A DNA stretch of 18,958 bases from Proteobacteria bacterium UBA4457 (lineage in GTDB: Bacteria; Pseudomonadota; Gammaproteobacteria; Ga0077536), in the NCBI GenBank assembly GCA_002390205.1, contig DGOV01000010.1:1-18958 (forward strand). Reading direction: 5' to 3'. Position numbers and translations under genes: made by a program. Under the pieces are notes generated by a model. That model searched no databases. It was given only the letters and a program-made list of their open reading frames with translations, and had not been told where the DNA came from. Below are positions 6,706 to 12,979 of the stretch, in pieces (position 1 is the stretch's first letter; the number at the start of each line of letters is the position of its first letter).

Positions 6706-9177
6706 CTATCTGTTCCCATTGACCTCATCATCGTTGATGAGTTGGTCAGCTTCTTGAAGGTCTGTTGCCACTGAGCGAGCACTTATACCTTCTTCTTTTA
6801 TAATTGATTCACGAGATACATCCTTGTTCTCCGCAGTTTGTTGAGAACGAGCACCATATGAATAGACTTTCTTAGGGGGTGATGCCTTGGCCACTTCAGC
6901 CACTTCAGCCACTTCAGCTACTTCAGCTACTTCAGTATCTGTTTTCGTTTCATTCATCGGCTCAGTAGACACAGTGTTCTCATGACGCCTCAGTTCTTGC
7001 TCGGTAAGCGCAAAACCCTCGTCCTTGTCACGACCTTCAATGTCATTATCCCCAAATGAGTTACCGCTTGCGCCTTTTTTTGAAGGAGAAGCAGTTCTTT
7101 CCAGGTCTGCGGGATTTCTGGAAGTTCTCTCCTCACTTCCTTTGATATTAGCCTCCATAGGGGGCCTAGCAGCAGTGTCGGGGGTAATTATTTTATTACC
7201 GTTGTTCTGGATATTATCGAAGTTTCTATCACTATCTCTTTCACGGATAGGTCGTTTATTCTTCCTCTCCTCTCGACTGTCATCAGGACTTCGTAATGGT
7301 TTTTTTGCTGCATTAGTCCGCTCAGGACGCCGGCTGACATCAGCTTTTGCTTCTGAGTTTTTGGACGTGCTGGGAGTGCGTCTCTCTCTATCATTGCGTG
7401 TATTATTCGTGCTCGCCCCCCTTTTTGTTCTCTCTGGCCGTTTATTTGTTCTAGAAGGTTTAGACCTCTCATTTCGACGAGGTTTACTCTCCTCAGCTGA
7501 AAACAATGCTTTCACTATTGCTAAAAAACGACCTATTAAGCCTGTTTTTCGGCTCTTGGGGGACGGCTTTCTTCTCGCGTGCTTTACACCATTTACTAAC
7601 GGCTTTTCTATCTTAGCCACCTTGTTATTTGCACCTTGGCCTCCGGTCTTCTCTTCTTCTCCCACCAAACGGTATTCTTCGCTAGCTACACTTTTACTCC
7701 TGTCTTGATCCCTTTCGCGTTGTACTTCGAAGTGGGAGGGTGCAAAGTTGCTATTCGGAATTAACACAACCGAAACGGCGTGGCGTACTTCTATACCCGC
7801 GACATCTTGCCTTTTTTCGTTTAATAAAAACGTAGCCACTGGAATTGAAACGTTAGCGCTCACAACTGAAGTAGAAGCCTTCATCCCTTCCTCTTCAATT
7901 AATCTCAATACACTCAGGGCAGTAGATTTAATGTTTCTCGTGGATCCGATGCCGTCGCAGTTAGTGCATAGCTCGTAACTTGAATCAACTAATGAAGGCC
8001 TTAACCTTTGTCGGGACATCTCAAGTAAACCGAAGCGGGAAATCCGACCAATTTGAATCCGAGCTCTATCAATATTGACGGAATCACGCAAACGATTCTC
8101 TACAGAACGCTGATTTTTCACGGAGAGCATATCAATAAAGTCGAGTACTAGAAGCCCCCCCAAATCGCGCAGCCGTAGCTGTCGACCGACTTCTTCCGCT
8201 GCCTCCATATTCGTTTTAAAGGCGGTTTCTTCGATATCACTCCCTTGAGTTGCCCTCGCAGAATTGACATCTACTGTCGTTAGAGCTTCAGTGGGCTCTA
8301 TCACAATCGATCCACCGCTAGGGAGTCTTATGTTGCGGCTGAATGCTGTCTCTATCTGGCTTTCAATTTGATAGCGATTAAATAGCGGCACGCTATCCTC
8401 GTACAATTTCAATTTATGCAAGTTATGCGGCATAACTTGTTCCATAAACTCAAGAGCCAACTGATGCAGAGCCTTGTCATCAACTAATATTTCTACAATG
8501 TCGTTGCGGAGATAATCTCGAATTGCTCGGATAACTAAATTACTGTCTTGAAAAATCAGGACTGGTGCTGCTCGTTGTACTGAGGCGTCTTCGATCGCGC
8601 CCCACAACTGTTCTAGATACTCGAGGTCCCACTGGAGCTCTTCAGTAGATTTACCAACCCCAGCGGTCCTTAGAATAAGGCCCATGTTTTCAGGGATGGT
8701 GAGACCACTCATTGCCTCTTGGGCTTCCGCTCGCTCTTCTCCTTCTATTTGTCGGGAGACTCCACCCGCCCGAGGGTTGTTTGGCATCGCTACCAAATAT
8801 CTCCCTGCCAAGCTTAGAAAGGTGGTTAAGGCTGCCCCTTTGTTCCCACGTTCTTCTTTTTCTACCTGGACAATAACTTCTTGTCCTTCACGGAGCAGTT
8901 CTTTAATATTACTTCGGCTGTGTAATCCCTTAGCAGAAGCCTTAAAATAAGTTTTAGAAATTTCTTTCAGGGGCAGAAATCCGTGCCTTGATGCACCGTA
9001 GTCTACGAAAGCTGCTTCTAGACTCGGCTCTAGCCGAATGATTTTTCCTTTGTATATGTTTGCTTTCTTTTGTTCTTTCCCAGTCGCCTCAATATCTAGA
9101 TCGGCTAATTTTTGCCCATCAACAAGCGCTACGCGCAACTCCTCGGCTTGGGTTGCGTTGATCAACATTCTTTTCAT
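6706..9177 (-). CDS. rne: Ribonuclease E
   Basis: RNase E is the endonuclease that starts most mRNA decay and processes 9S rRNA and tRNA precursors, and it scaffolds the degradosome at the inner membrane. The catalytic half (about 1-530) opens with MKRMLINATQAEELRVALVDGQ and has the S1 domain. Asp303 (VDVNSARAT) and Asp346 (LVLDFIDM) fall at the same numbers as the E. coli catalytic aspartates, and Cys404/Cys407 (CTNC) match the Zn-link. Residues 546-560 (GLIGRFLAIVKALFS) closely match the E. coli membrane-anchoring amphipathic helix. Beyond it lies an Arg/Lys/Ser-rich disordered tail (about 565-680), an acidic part, and an (EVA)5 repeat (749-763). Total length is 823 against 1061 in E. coli, so the scaffold tail is shorter. 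AGGA upstream supports the start. Confidence 0.97.
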   Translation of the reverse strand: MKRMLINATQAEELRVALVDGQKLADLDIEATGKEQKKANIYKGKIIRLEPSLEAAFVDYGASRHGFLPLKEISKTYFKASAKGLHSRSNIKELLREGQEVIVQVEKEERGNKGAALTTFLSLAGRYLVAMPNNPRAGGVSRQIEGEERAEAQEAMSGLTIPENMGLILRTAGVGKSTEELQWDLEYLEQLWGAIEDASVQRAAPVLIFQDSNLVIRAIRDYLRNDIVEILVDDKALHQLALEFMEQVMPHNLHKLKLYEDSVPLFNRYQIESQIETAFSRNIRLPSGGSIVIEPTEALTTVDVNSARATQGSDIEETAFKTNMEAAEEVGRQLRLRDLGGLLVLDFIDMLSVKNQRSVENRLRDSVNIDRARIQIGRISRFGLLEMSRQRLRPSLVDSSYELCTNCDGIGSTRNIKSTALSVLRLIEEEGMKASTSVVSANVSIPVATFLLNEKRQDVAGIEVRHAVSVVLIPNSNFAPSHFEVQRERDQDRSKSVASEEYRLVGEEEKTGGQGANNKVAKIEKPLVNGVKHARRKPSPKSRKTGLIGRFLAIVKALFSAEESKPRRNERSKPSRTNKRPERTKRGASTNNTRNDRERRTPSTSKNSEAKADVSRRPERTNAAKKPLRSPDDSREERKNKRPIRERDSDRNFDNIQNNGNKIITPDTAARPPMEANIKGSEERTSRNPADLERTASPSKKGASGNSFGDNDIEGRDKDEGFALTEQELRRHENTVSTEPMNETKTDTEVAEVAEVAEVAEVAKASPPKKVYSYGARSQQTAENKDVSRESIIKEEGISARSVATDLQEADQLINDDEVNGNR
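6724..6741. other. Perfect 7-bp inverted repeat at the rne 3' end
   Basis: CTCATCA-TCGT-TGATGAG lies inside the last codons of rne and 30 bases after the prfC stop. It could fold in either transcript. No T-run follows on either strand, so it is not a standard intrinsic terminator, but it is the only hairpin I see at this convergent junction. Confidence 0.3.
6889..6933 (-). repeat. Five tandem 9-bp units encoding (Glu-Val-Ala)5 in RNase E
   Basis: Read on the minus strand, the tract is five GAA-GTR-GCY units in frame, giving EVA repeated five times at residues 749-763 of RNase E. The only differences between units are silent third-base changes (GTA/GTG, GCT/GCC). Because the unit is 9 bp, copy-number change would keep the frame and only alter tail length. 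Confidence 0.92.
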
Positions 9178-9480
9178 TATAATAATCCTGTGTACGAGGC
9201 GAGTTAATGTGGAGCCCAGACACGCGGATCGAAATTGTTTTTCCCGACATTTGTTTGAAGTCCATTTCTTATTCTCGTCTTCATGCGCAATTCCGTAGTG
9301 GCTTTTGCGCTAAATTTTTTATGAGTAGGTGCTATATGTACGTCGCCTACGGTAAAATTTCGCTTAAATGTCTGCTCAATCCGGGGCCCTTATTACGTAT
9401 AGTCAAGGTGCCTGTGTTTTAACGCTCAAGAACGTCGATAGCTTGGTGCGAAAATGTTACCATCACTACCGAAATCTATT
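9178..9480 (-). promoter_or_regulatory. Probable long structured 5' leader of rne
   Basis: The divergent rne/rluC spacer is 433 bp, most of it on the rne side. On the minus strand two hairpins follow each other: GTAGG/CCTAC arms (9325-9329 with 9346-9350, extendable by two pairs) and GCGCAA/TTGCGC arms (9285-9290 with 9305-9310). CCGTAG (9293-9298) and CTACGG (9347-9352) could pair instead, making an alternative long-range fold. In E. coli the rne leader is about 360 nt and mediates autoregulation through hairpins; position and size are comparable here, but I cannot establish homology. No convincing rne promoter was located, and no protein-coding gene is credible in the spacer. Confidence 0.4.
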
Positions 9481-9518
9481 TTCTATAAAAATAGCCCGCT
9501 TTTTCAAGAAGGGACGTA

Positions 9519-9535
9519 TTTAACGAAAAGTTAAA
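9519..9535. promoter_or_regulatory. Operator-like dyad 1 in the rne/rluC spacer
   Basis: TTTAAC-GAAAA-GTTAAA is a perfect 6-bp inverted repeat with a 5-bp centre. A second copy of the same dyad lies 26 bp further right. No known regulator site was recognised. Confidence 0.45.
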
Positions 9536-9544
9536 AACTGAAAC

Positions 9545-9561
9545 TTTAACAAACTGTTAAT
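9545..9561. promoter_or_regulatory. Operator-like dyad 2 in the rne/rluC spacer
   Basis: TTTAAC-AAACT-GTTAAT repeats dyad 1 with the same 5-bp centre and one mismatch in the outermost pair. It overlaps the expected -35 region of the candidate rluC promoter (-10 at 9579-9584), as would be expected of a repressor site. Confidence 0.45.
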
Positions 9562-9578
9562 TTTTCCGGTACGTAAAC

Positions 9579-9584
9579 TATAAC
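9579..9584 (+). promoter_or_regulatory. Candidate -10 box for rluC
   Basis: TATAAC lies 26 bp before the rluC ATG. A weak -35 (TTAATT, 9557-9562) sits at 16 bp and lies largely within dyad 2. The box matches the consensus at five of six positions; the -35 is poor. Confidence 0.3.
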
Positions 9585-9610
9585 AATTACTTCAAAAACA
9601 ATCAATTACA

Positions 9611-10588
9611 ATGGACACTAAGAATAAAACTAGTTTGGAAACTCACTTTCCAGTTCAAATCGTAGAAGTCGAAGAGGAAGACAGTGGGAGGCGGTTAGAT
9701 AATTTCTTGTTTGCGTTTTTAAAGCACGTCCCTAAGCAATTGATTTACAAGTTAGTTAGAAGCGGTCAAGTGAGAGTCGATGGAGGCCGTATCAAGCCAA
9801 ATTTCCGTATTGCATCAGGACAGAAAGTTCGGATCCCGCCCGTACATGCCAATTTAGTAGAAAAAACTGGTGTCCCCTCTAGACGGCTTGAGGAACTTGA
9901 AAAAGCTATAAGGCATGAGGATGAGTCGTTCCTGGTCGTTGATAAACCCTCCGGGTTGGCTTCTCATAGCGGGAGTGGAGTTCGATATGGTGTCATCGAT
10001 GTAATAAGAGAGTTGAGACCTCACGCCCCCAGAGTTGAGTTGGCACACCGGTTAGATAAAGAGACTTCAGGGTGTTTGTTAATAGCAAAAAATCTGCGGG
10101 CTTTAAGAGCCTTTCAAGCCGCGAGTTTGGACAGGCTTGTAACCAAGCAATATCAAGCACTTTTATATGGAGTTTTGTCTTCGCGAGATAAAGTCATTAA
10201 GACCCAACTGGAAATTAAACGTGGCTCAAATGGAAAGCGCCAATCGATAAACAGTTCGAAAGGTAAAGAAGCCATCACTGTCATAGCTGGTCGAAAAGTT
10301 GTGGGCAACCATACCCTCGCAACTTTAGTCTTAAAAACAGGCCGGATGCACCAAATTCGTGCGCACACCAAGGAGTTGAACTGTCCCATAGCGGGTGATG
10401 GTGATTATGGTGACAAAGCATTCAACTCGAAAATGCGTGGGCTTGGCTTGTCTAGGCTTTTTTTACACGCAAATCGTTTGGCGTTTGCAAGTGATGGTTA
10501 CCGGCTGGATATTCGAATCCCGCTTCCTGGCGAATTAACTCAAGTCCTTGAGAAATTGGCACACCTGAACAAACCAGAAAACAGTTAA
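9611..10588 (+). CDS. rluC: 23S rRNA pseudouridine synthase RluC-type
   Basis: RluC converts uridines 955, 2504 and 2580 of 23S rRNA (E. coli numbering) to pseudouridine. The 325 residues show an N-terminal S4 RNA-binding domain (about 25-77: GRRLDNFLFAFLKHVPKQLIYKLVRSG) and the catalytic RluA-family domain. The catalytic motif is HRLDKETSG, with Asp149 as the nucleophile. The further stretches VVDKPSGLASH and KTGRMHQIRAH are also typical. The E. coli protein has 319 residues. The assignment to RluC rather than RluD or RluA comes from its place divergent to rne, which is conserved from E. coli to Pseudomonas. No Shine-Dalgarno sequence is visible before the ATG. A small palindrome separates it from sppA. 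Confidence 0.93.
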   Translation: MDTKNKTSLETHFPVQIVEVEEEDSGRRLDNFLFAFLKHVPKQLIYKLVRSGQVRVDGGRIKPNFRIASGQKVRIPPVHANLVEKTGVPSRRLEELEKAIRHEDESFLVVDKPSGLASHSGSGVRYGVIDVIRELRPHAPRVELAHRLDKETSGCLLIAKNLRALRAFQAASLDRLVTKQYQALLYGVLSSRDKVIKTQLEIKRGSNGKRQSINSSKGKEAITVIAGRKVVGNHTLATLVLKTGRMHQIRAHTKELNCPIAGDGDYGDKAFNSKMRGLGLSRLFLHANRLAFASDGYRLDIRIPLPGELTQVLEKLAHLNKPENS

Positions 10589-10589
10589 A

Positions 10590-10602
10590 TACTGTTACAG
10601 TA
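10590..10602. promoter_or_regulatory. 13-bp palindrome between rluC and sppA
   Basis: TACTGT-T-ACAGTA is a perfect palindrome in the 40-bp gap, just after the rluC stop. It could be an operator or a small RNA hairpin. The CTGT/ACAG halves resemble LexA half-sites, but the spacing (1 bp instead of 8) rules out a LexA box. Confidence 0.3.
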
Positions 10603-10628
10603 AATGACAAATACTAAGGAAGAGCATA

Positions 10629-11594
10629 ATGCCATGGATCGACGATAAGAGTGTAACTCCCGAAACCTCTAATTCAGGACCTGATTTAACAAGCTCTATA
10701 GAAAAGCTAGCTGCACTGTATCTAGATGAAAAACGAAAATCTCGACAATGGGGGGGGGCTTTAAAGTTAATCACTCTTTTTTATATTGGGGTAATGCTAC
10801 TGTCTTTCAGTAGTGTCCGGTTAATTGATTTTCCGTTTTCGAGCAAAACCACCGCAGCAATTATTCGTATTGATGGACCGATAATTAGCGGAGGCTTAAT
10901 TAATGCAACCGACATAAATAATGCGCTCACAGAAGCCTTTGAAAATAGGAAAACCGCTGGGGTCATTCTAGAGATAAATAGTCCTGGTGGTAGCCCGGTG
11001 CAGGCTGGACGAATATATGACCACATCATTTCTTTAAAAGAAAAACACGATCTGTCTGTTTATGCAGTGGTTGGCGATATATGTGCTTCAGGCGGTTATT
11101 ATATTGCGTCAGCCGCCGATGAAATCTATGCAGATAAAGCTAGTCTCATCGGCTCTATAGGAGTGAGGATGGACAGCTTTGGGTTTTCAGATGTTCTGGC
11201 TAAGACAGGTATCGAGAGACGCTCTTTCATTGCGGGAAGAGATAAAGGGTTTTTAGATCCATTTTTGCCCCTTAAGGCGCAACATGCCGAACACGCACAG
11301 TTATTGATAGATGAAATACACGAACAGTTTATCTCAGCAGTAAAAAAAGGTCGGGGCGAAAGACTTCAATTAGAGCAAGTTAAGCTGTTCTCTGGCCTAG
11401 TGTGGACTGGAGCTAAGAGCCTTGAGCTAGGCTTGGTTGACGGATTAGGGACGACTTTATCCGTATCTGAAAGTAACATAGGTGTTGCTGACACAAGAGA
11501 CTTCACCCGAAACGACGAATCGATGGGAGGTTGGGTTCGGCGCTTAGGTACGACTTTCAACGACGCTGCGATCTTTTTCAACAGAATGTTTTGA
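10629..11594 (+). CDS. sppA: Signal peptide peptidase SppA-like serine protease (S49 family)
   Basis: Small S49-family proteases are membrane-anchored serine peptidases that degrade cleaved signal peptides; the catalytic domain is expected on the periplasmic face. The 321-residue protein has a charged N-terminal region, one membrane segment (about 43-60), and the S49 fold with ILEINSPGGSP. Catalytic Ser154 lies in ICASGGYYIAS. The probable general base Lys206 (AGRDKGFLDP) aligns with the Lys of the short Bacillus-type SppA. This is the short single-domain form, not the 67-kDa E. coli type. AAGGAAGAG before the ATG is a good Shine-Dalgarno sequence. A run of nine G (10750-10758) at codons 41-44 makes the frame vulnerable to slippage. 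The same position between rluC and maf is known in Pseudomonas. Confidence 0.93.
   Translation: MPWIDDKSVTPETSNSGPDLTSSIEKLAALYLDEKRKSRQWGGALKLITLFYIGVMLLSFSSVRLIDFPFSSKTTAAIIRIDGPIISGGLINATDINNALTEAFENRKTAGVILEINSPGGSPVQAGRIYDHIISLKEKHDLSVYAVVGDICASGGYYIASAADEIYADKASLIGSIGVRMDSFGFSDVLAKTGIERRSFIAGRDKGFLDPFLPLKAQHAEHAQLLIDEIHEQFISAVKKGRGERLQLEQVKLFSGLVWTGAKSLELGLVDGLGTTLSVSESNIGVADTRDFTRNDESMGGWVRRLGTTFNDAAIFFNRMF
10750..10758 (+). repeat. G9 homopolymer in the sppA coding sequence
   Basis: Nine consecutive G residues encode part of Trp41-Gly-Gly-Ala44, just before the membrane segment. Loss of one G brings TAA into frame two codons after the tract, and gain of one G reaches a TAG after about 20 codons. 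It is the longest G or C run I see in the window. Confidence 0.9.
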
Positions 11595-11599
11595 ATTGT

Positions 11600-12169
11600 T
11601 TAAATACTTAATTCTCGTAAAAATGAACTGAGGGCAATAAGCGGCAGTCCGACAATAGCAGTTGGATCTTTTGAGATTAAACTTTCCATTAGGCTTATGC
11701 CTAACCCTTCTGCTTTAAAACCACCTGCACATTCATATGCAGGTTCCGACGCGACATAGGTCTCTATCTCGCAATCCTGTAGTTTGCGAAATTTTATCTC
11801 AGTGCGAACGATTTTATTTCTAGAACGAAGGTTGTCCGATTTAATGACATAAAGACCAGTTAAAAATACCACTGAATGTCCTGAAAAACGCTTAAGCTGT
11901 TCAATGTTTTTCTGACGCGTCAGTGGTTTGCCCTCGATATTCCCATTATAGACAGCTAATTGATCACTACCAATTATGAGATCTTCAGGACCTTTAAGAA
12001 CCGCCCAAGCTTTTTCTTTTGATAATCTATTGACTAAGTCTTCAGGGGACTCATGCAGTCGCTGGGTTTCGTCAATGTCAGGGGCTCTGATTTCAAACTT
12101 GATGTTAAGTCGTTCTAGCAATAGCCGTCTATATGGCGATCCAGACGCCAAGACATAATTCAATCCCAC
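11600..12169 (-). CDS. maf: Maf-like nucleotide pyrophosphatase, YceF type
   Basis: Maf proteins hydrolyse non-canonical nucleoside triphosphates to monophosphates. The YceF branch prefers 7-methyl-GTP. The 189 residues carry the Maf signature at the N-terminus (LASGSPYRRLLLE, Ser9 and Arg14), the probable catalytic Asp69 (IIGSDQ), GKPLT, and the C-terminal GFKAEGLGISL and VGLPLIAL stretches, all close to E. coli YceF. Its place between rluC/sppA and yceD-rpmF supports YceF over YhdE. The start is GTG, with AAGGAG five bases upstream deciding it. Its stop lies 5 bp from the sppA stop on the other strand, with no terminator between. It is divergent from yceD. Confidence 0.95.
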   Translation of the reverse strand: MGLNYVLASGSPYRRLLLERLNIKFEIRAPDIDETQRLHESPEDLVNRLSKEKAWAVLKGPEDLIIGSDQLAVYNGNIEGKPLTRQKNIEQLKRFSGHSVVFLTGLYVIKSDNLRSRNKIVRTEIKFRKLQDCEIETYVASEPAYECAGGFKAEGLGISLMESLISKDPTAIVGLPLIALSSFLRELSI

Positions 12170-12217
12170 AACGACTCCTTATCAGCGTTACTCATTGTTT
12201 GTAAATTAAATAATAAT

Positions 12218-12243
12218 TTTTGTTATTCTAACGGATAACAAAA
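12218..12243. promoter_or_regulatory. Perfect 9-bp inverted repeat upstream of yceD (operator-like)
   Basis: TTTTGTTAT and ATAACAAAA are perfect 9-bp arms around an 8-bp centre. The element ends five bases before the TATAAT at 12249, so it covers the -35 and spacer region of that promoter. It lies in the divergent maf/yceD gap and could control either gene. The right half resembles a lac operator half-site, which I take as chance. Confidence 0.5.
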
Positions 12244-12248
12244 TTGTT

Positions 12249-12254
12249 TATAAT
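12249..12254 (+). promoter_or_regulatory. Candidate -10 box for the yceD-rpmF-plsX-fab operon
   Basis: A perfect TATAAT ends seven bases before the yceD ATG at 12262. A start site at the usual distance would be about 12261, making the message almost leaderless. The -35 at 17 bp (TTCTAA) is weak and lies inside the inverted repeat, as for an activated or repressed promoter. Confidence 0.45.
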
Positions 12255-12261
12255 CTTTGGG

Positions 12262-12786
12262 ATGGACGCTGAACTCCCCGACGAGATAGATTGTACAAAA
12301 AGTACTAGTAGAGCAAAAGAATGGACTGGCCGACTCGGTCTTGAGAAATTCAATAAGCACCCAGATTTTTATCGGATGGAGACTGATCCTGTTTTAAAGG
12401 TTATCATAGTAAATGGTAAGGGCGTTTTAAACATAGAAATGTCGCTTTATGTCGTCGTTGAATTAGAATGTCAAAGATGCCTGCGACCATTCAGTGTGAA
12501 TGTAAACAAGGTAGGCAAATATATTGGGATAGAGGCGGGTGCTGATTATAAAAGCTACTCGCAAAATGACGGCAATAAAGAAATAGTAACTTTGTTGGAA
12601 GGAAAGCTCTCTTTAACAAGCTTGGTAGAAGAGGAAATCTTTCTAGAGATCCCTATGATCCCAAAACACTTTGGGGATAAAGACTGCCAGCTGATAGAAT
12701 CAGCTGAGATGACGGTAAAACCGAAAACCGAAAGGAAGCCATTTGCAGATTTGGCGAGAATGATAAAAGATACAACAATTAACTAG
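12262..12786 (+). CDS. yceD: YceD/DUF177 family protein, 23S rRNA accumulation protein
   Basis: YceD proteins have been linked to 23S rRNA accumulation in bacteria and plastids; the biochemical role is not settled. The protein has the paired-cysteine motif ELECQRCLRPF (Cys70 and Cys73 from this start) and the family stretch VEEEIFLEIPMIPKH. A third Cys follows in DKDCQLIE, and the C-terminus is the usual KPFADLARMIKD. I chose the ATG at 12262 because the resulting 174 residues begin like relatives (LPDEID). A TTG at 12244 would add six residues but lies upstream of the candidate -10 box. It precedes rpmF by 16 bp, a pairing conserved across bacteria. Confidence 0.92.
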   Translation: MDAELPDEIDCTKSTSRAKEWTGRLGLEKFNKHPDFYRMETDPVLKVIIVNGKGVLNIEMSLYVVVELECQRCLRPFSVNVNKVGKYIGIEAGADYKSYSQNDGNKEIVTLLEGKLSLTSLVEEEIFLEIPMIPKHFGDKDCQLIESAEMTVKPKTERKPFADLARMIKDTTIN

Positions 12787-12802
12787 AGAGTTAGGATAAA
12801 AA

Positions 12803-12979
12803 ATGGCTGTACAAAAAAGTAAAGTTACCCCCGCAAGACGTGGCATGCGTCGTTCTCACGATAGTCTGAAAGCAGCTGCTCTTACGGAAGACGTTACAAC
12901 AGGGGAGATTCATCGCAGGCATCATATCGCTGCGGACGGTTATTACCGTGGGAAAAAAGTGTTAAACTTTAAAGACTGA
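12803..12979 (+). CDS. rpmF: 50S ribosomal protein L32
   Basis: L32 is a small protein of the large ribosomal subunit. The 58-residue product begins MAVQKSKVTPARRGMRRSHD and contains HHIAADGYYRGKKVL, nearly identical to E. coli L32 (57 residues). It lacks the zinc-binding cysteines, as other gammaproteobacterial L32 proteins do. AGGA seven bases before the ATG is a good Shine-Dalgarno sequence. It lies between yceD and plsX, as in E. coli and Pseudomonas, and couples ribosome synthesis to the lipid genes downstream by shared transcription. Confidence 0.98.
   Translation: MAVQKSKVTPARRGMRRSHDSLKAAALTEDVTTGEIHRRHHIAADGYYRGKKVLNFKD

Noticed and set aside
6889..6936. Short regular repeats as a possible CRISPR-like array
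   Set aside because: The units are 9 bp, directly adjacent without spacers, and encode an in-frame EVA peptide repeat.
7025..7708. 227-codon open frame on the + strand
   Set aside because: It is the antisense of the Arg/Ser-rich RNase E tail; its product is low-complexity Leu/Ser-rich sequence, explained by the codons of rne.
9207..9422. 71-codon open frame in the rne/rluC spacer
   Set aside because: It has no Shine-Dalgarno sequence or known motif; the region is better explained as the rne leader on the other strand.
10590..10602. CTGT/ACAG halves as a LexA (SOS) box
   Set aside because: The halves are one base apart; the gammaproteobacterial LexA site needs eight bases between them.
12218..12243. 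Similarity to the lac operator (CGGATAACAA half)
   Set aside because: Only one half matches, no lac genes are near, and the symmetry of this dyad is its own (TTTTGTTAT/ATAACAAAA).
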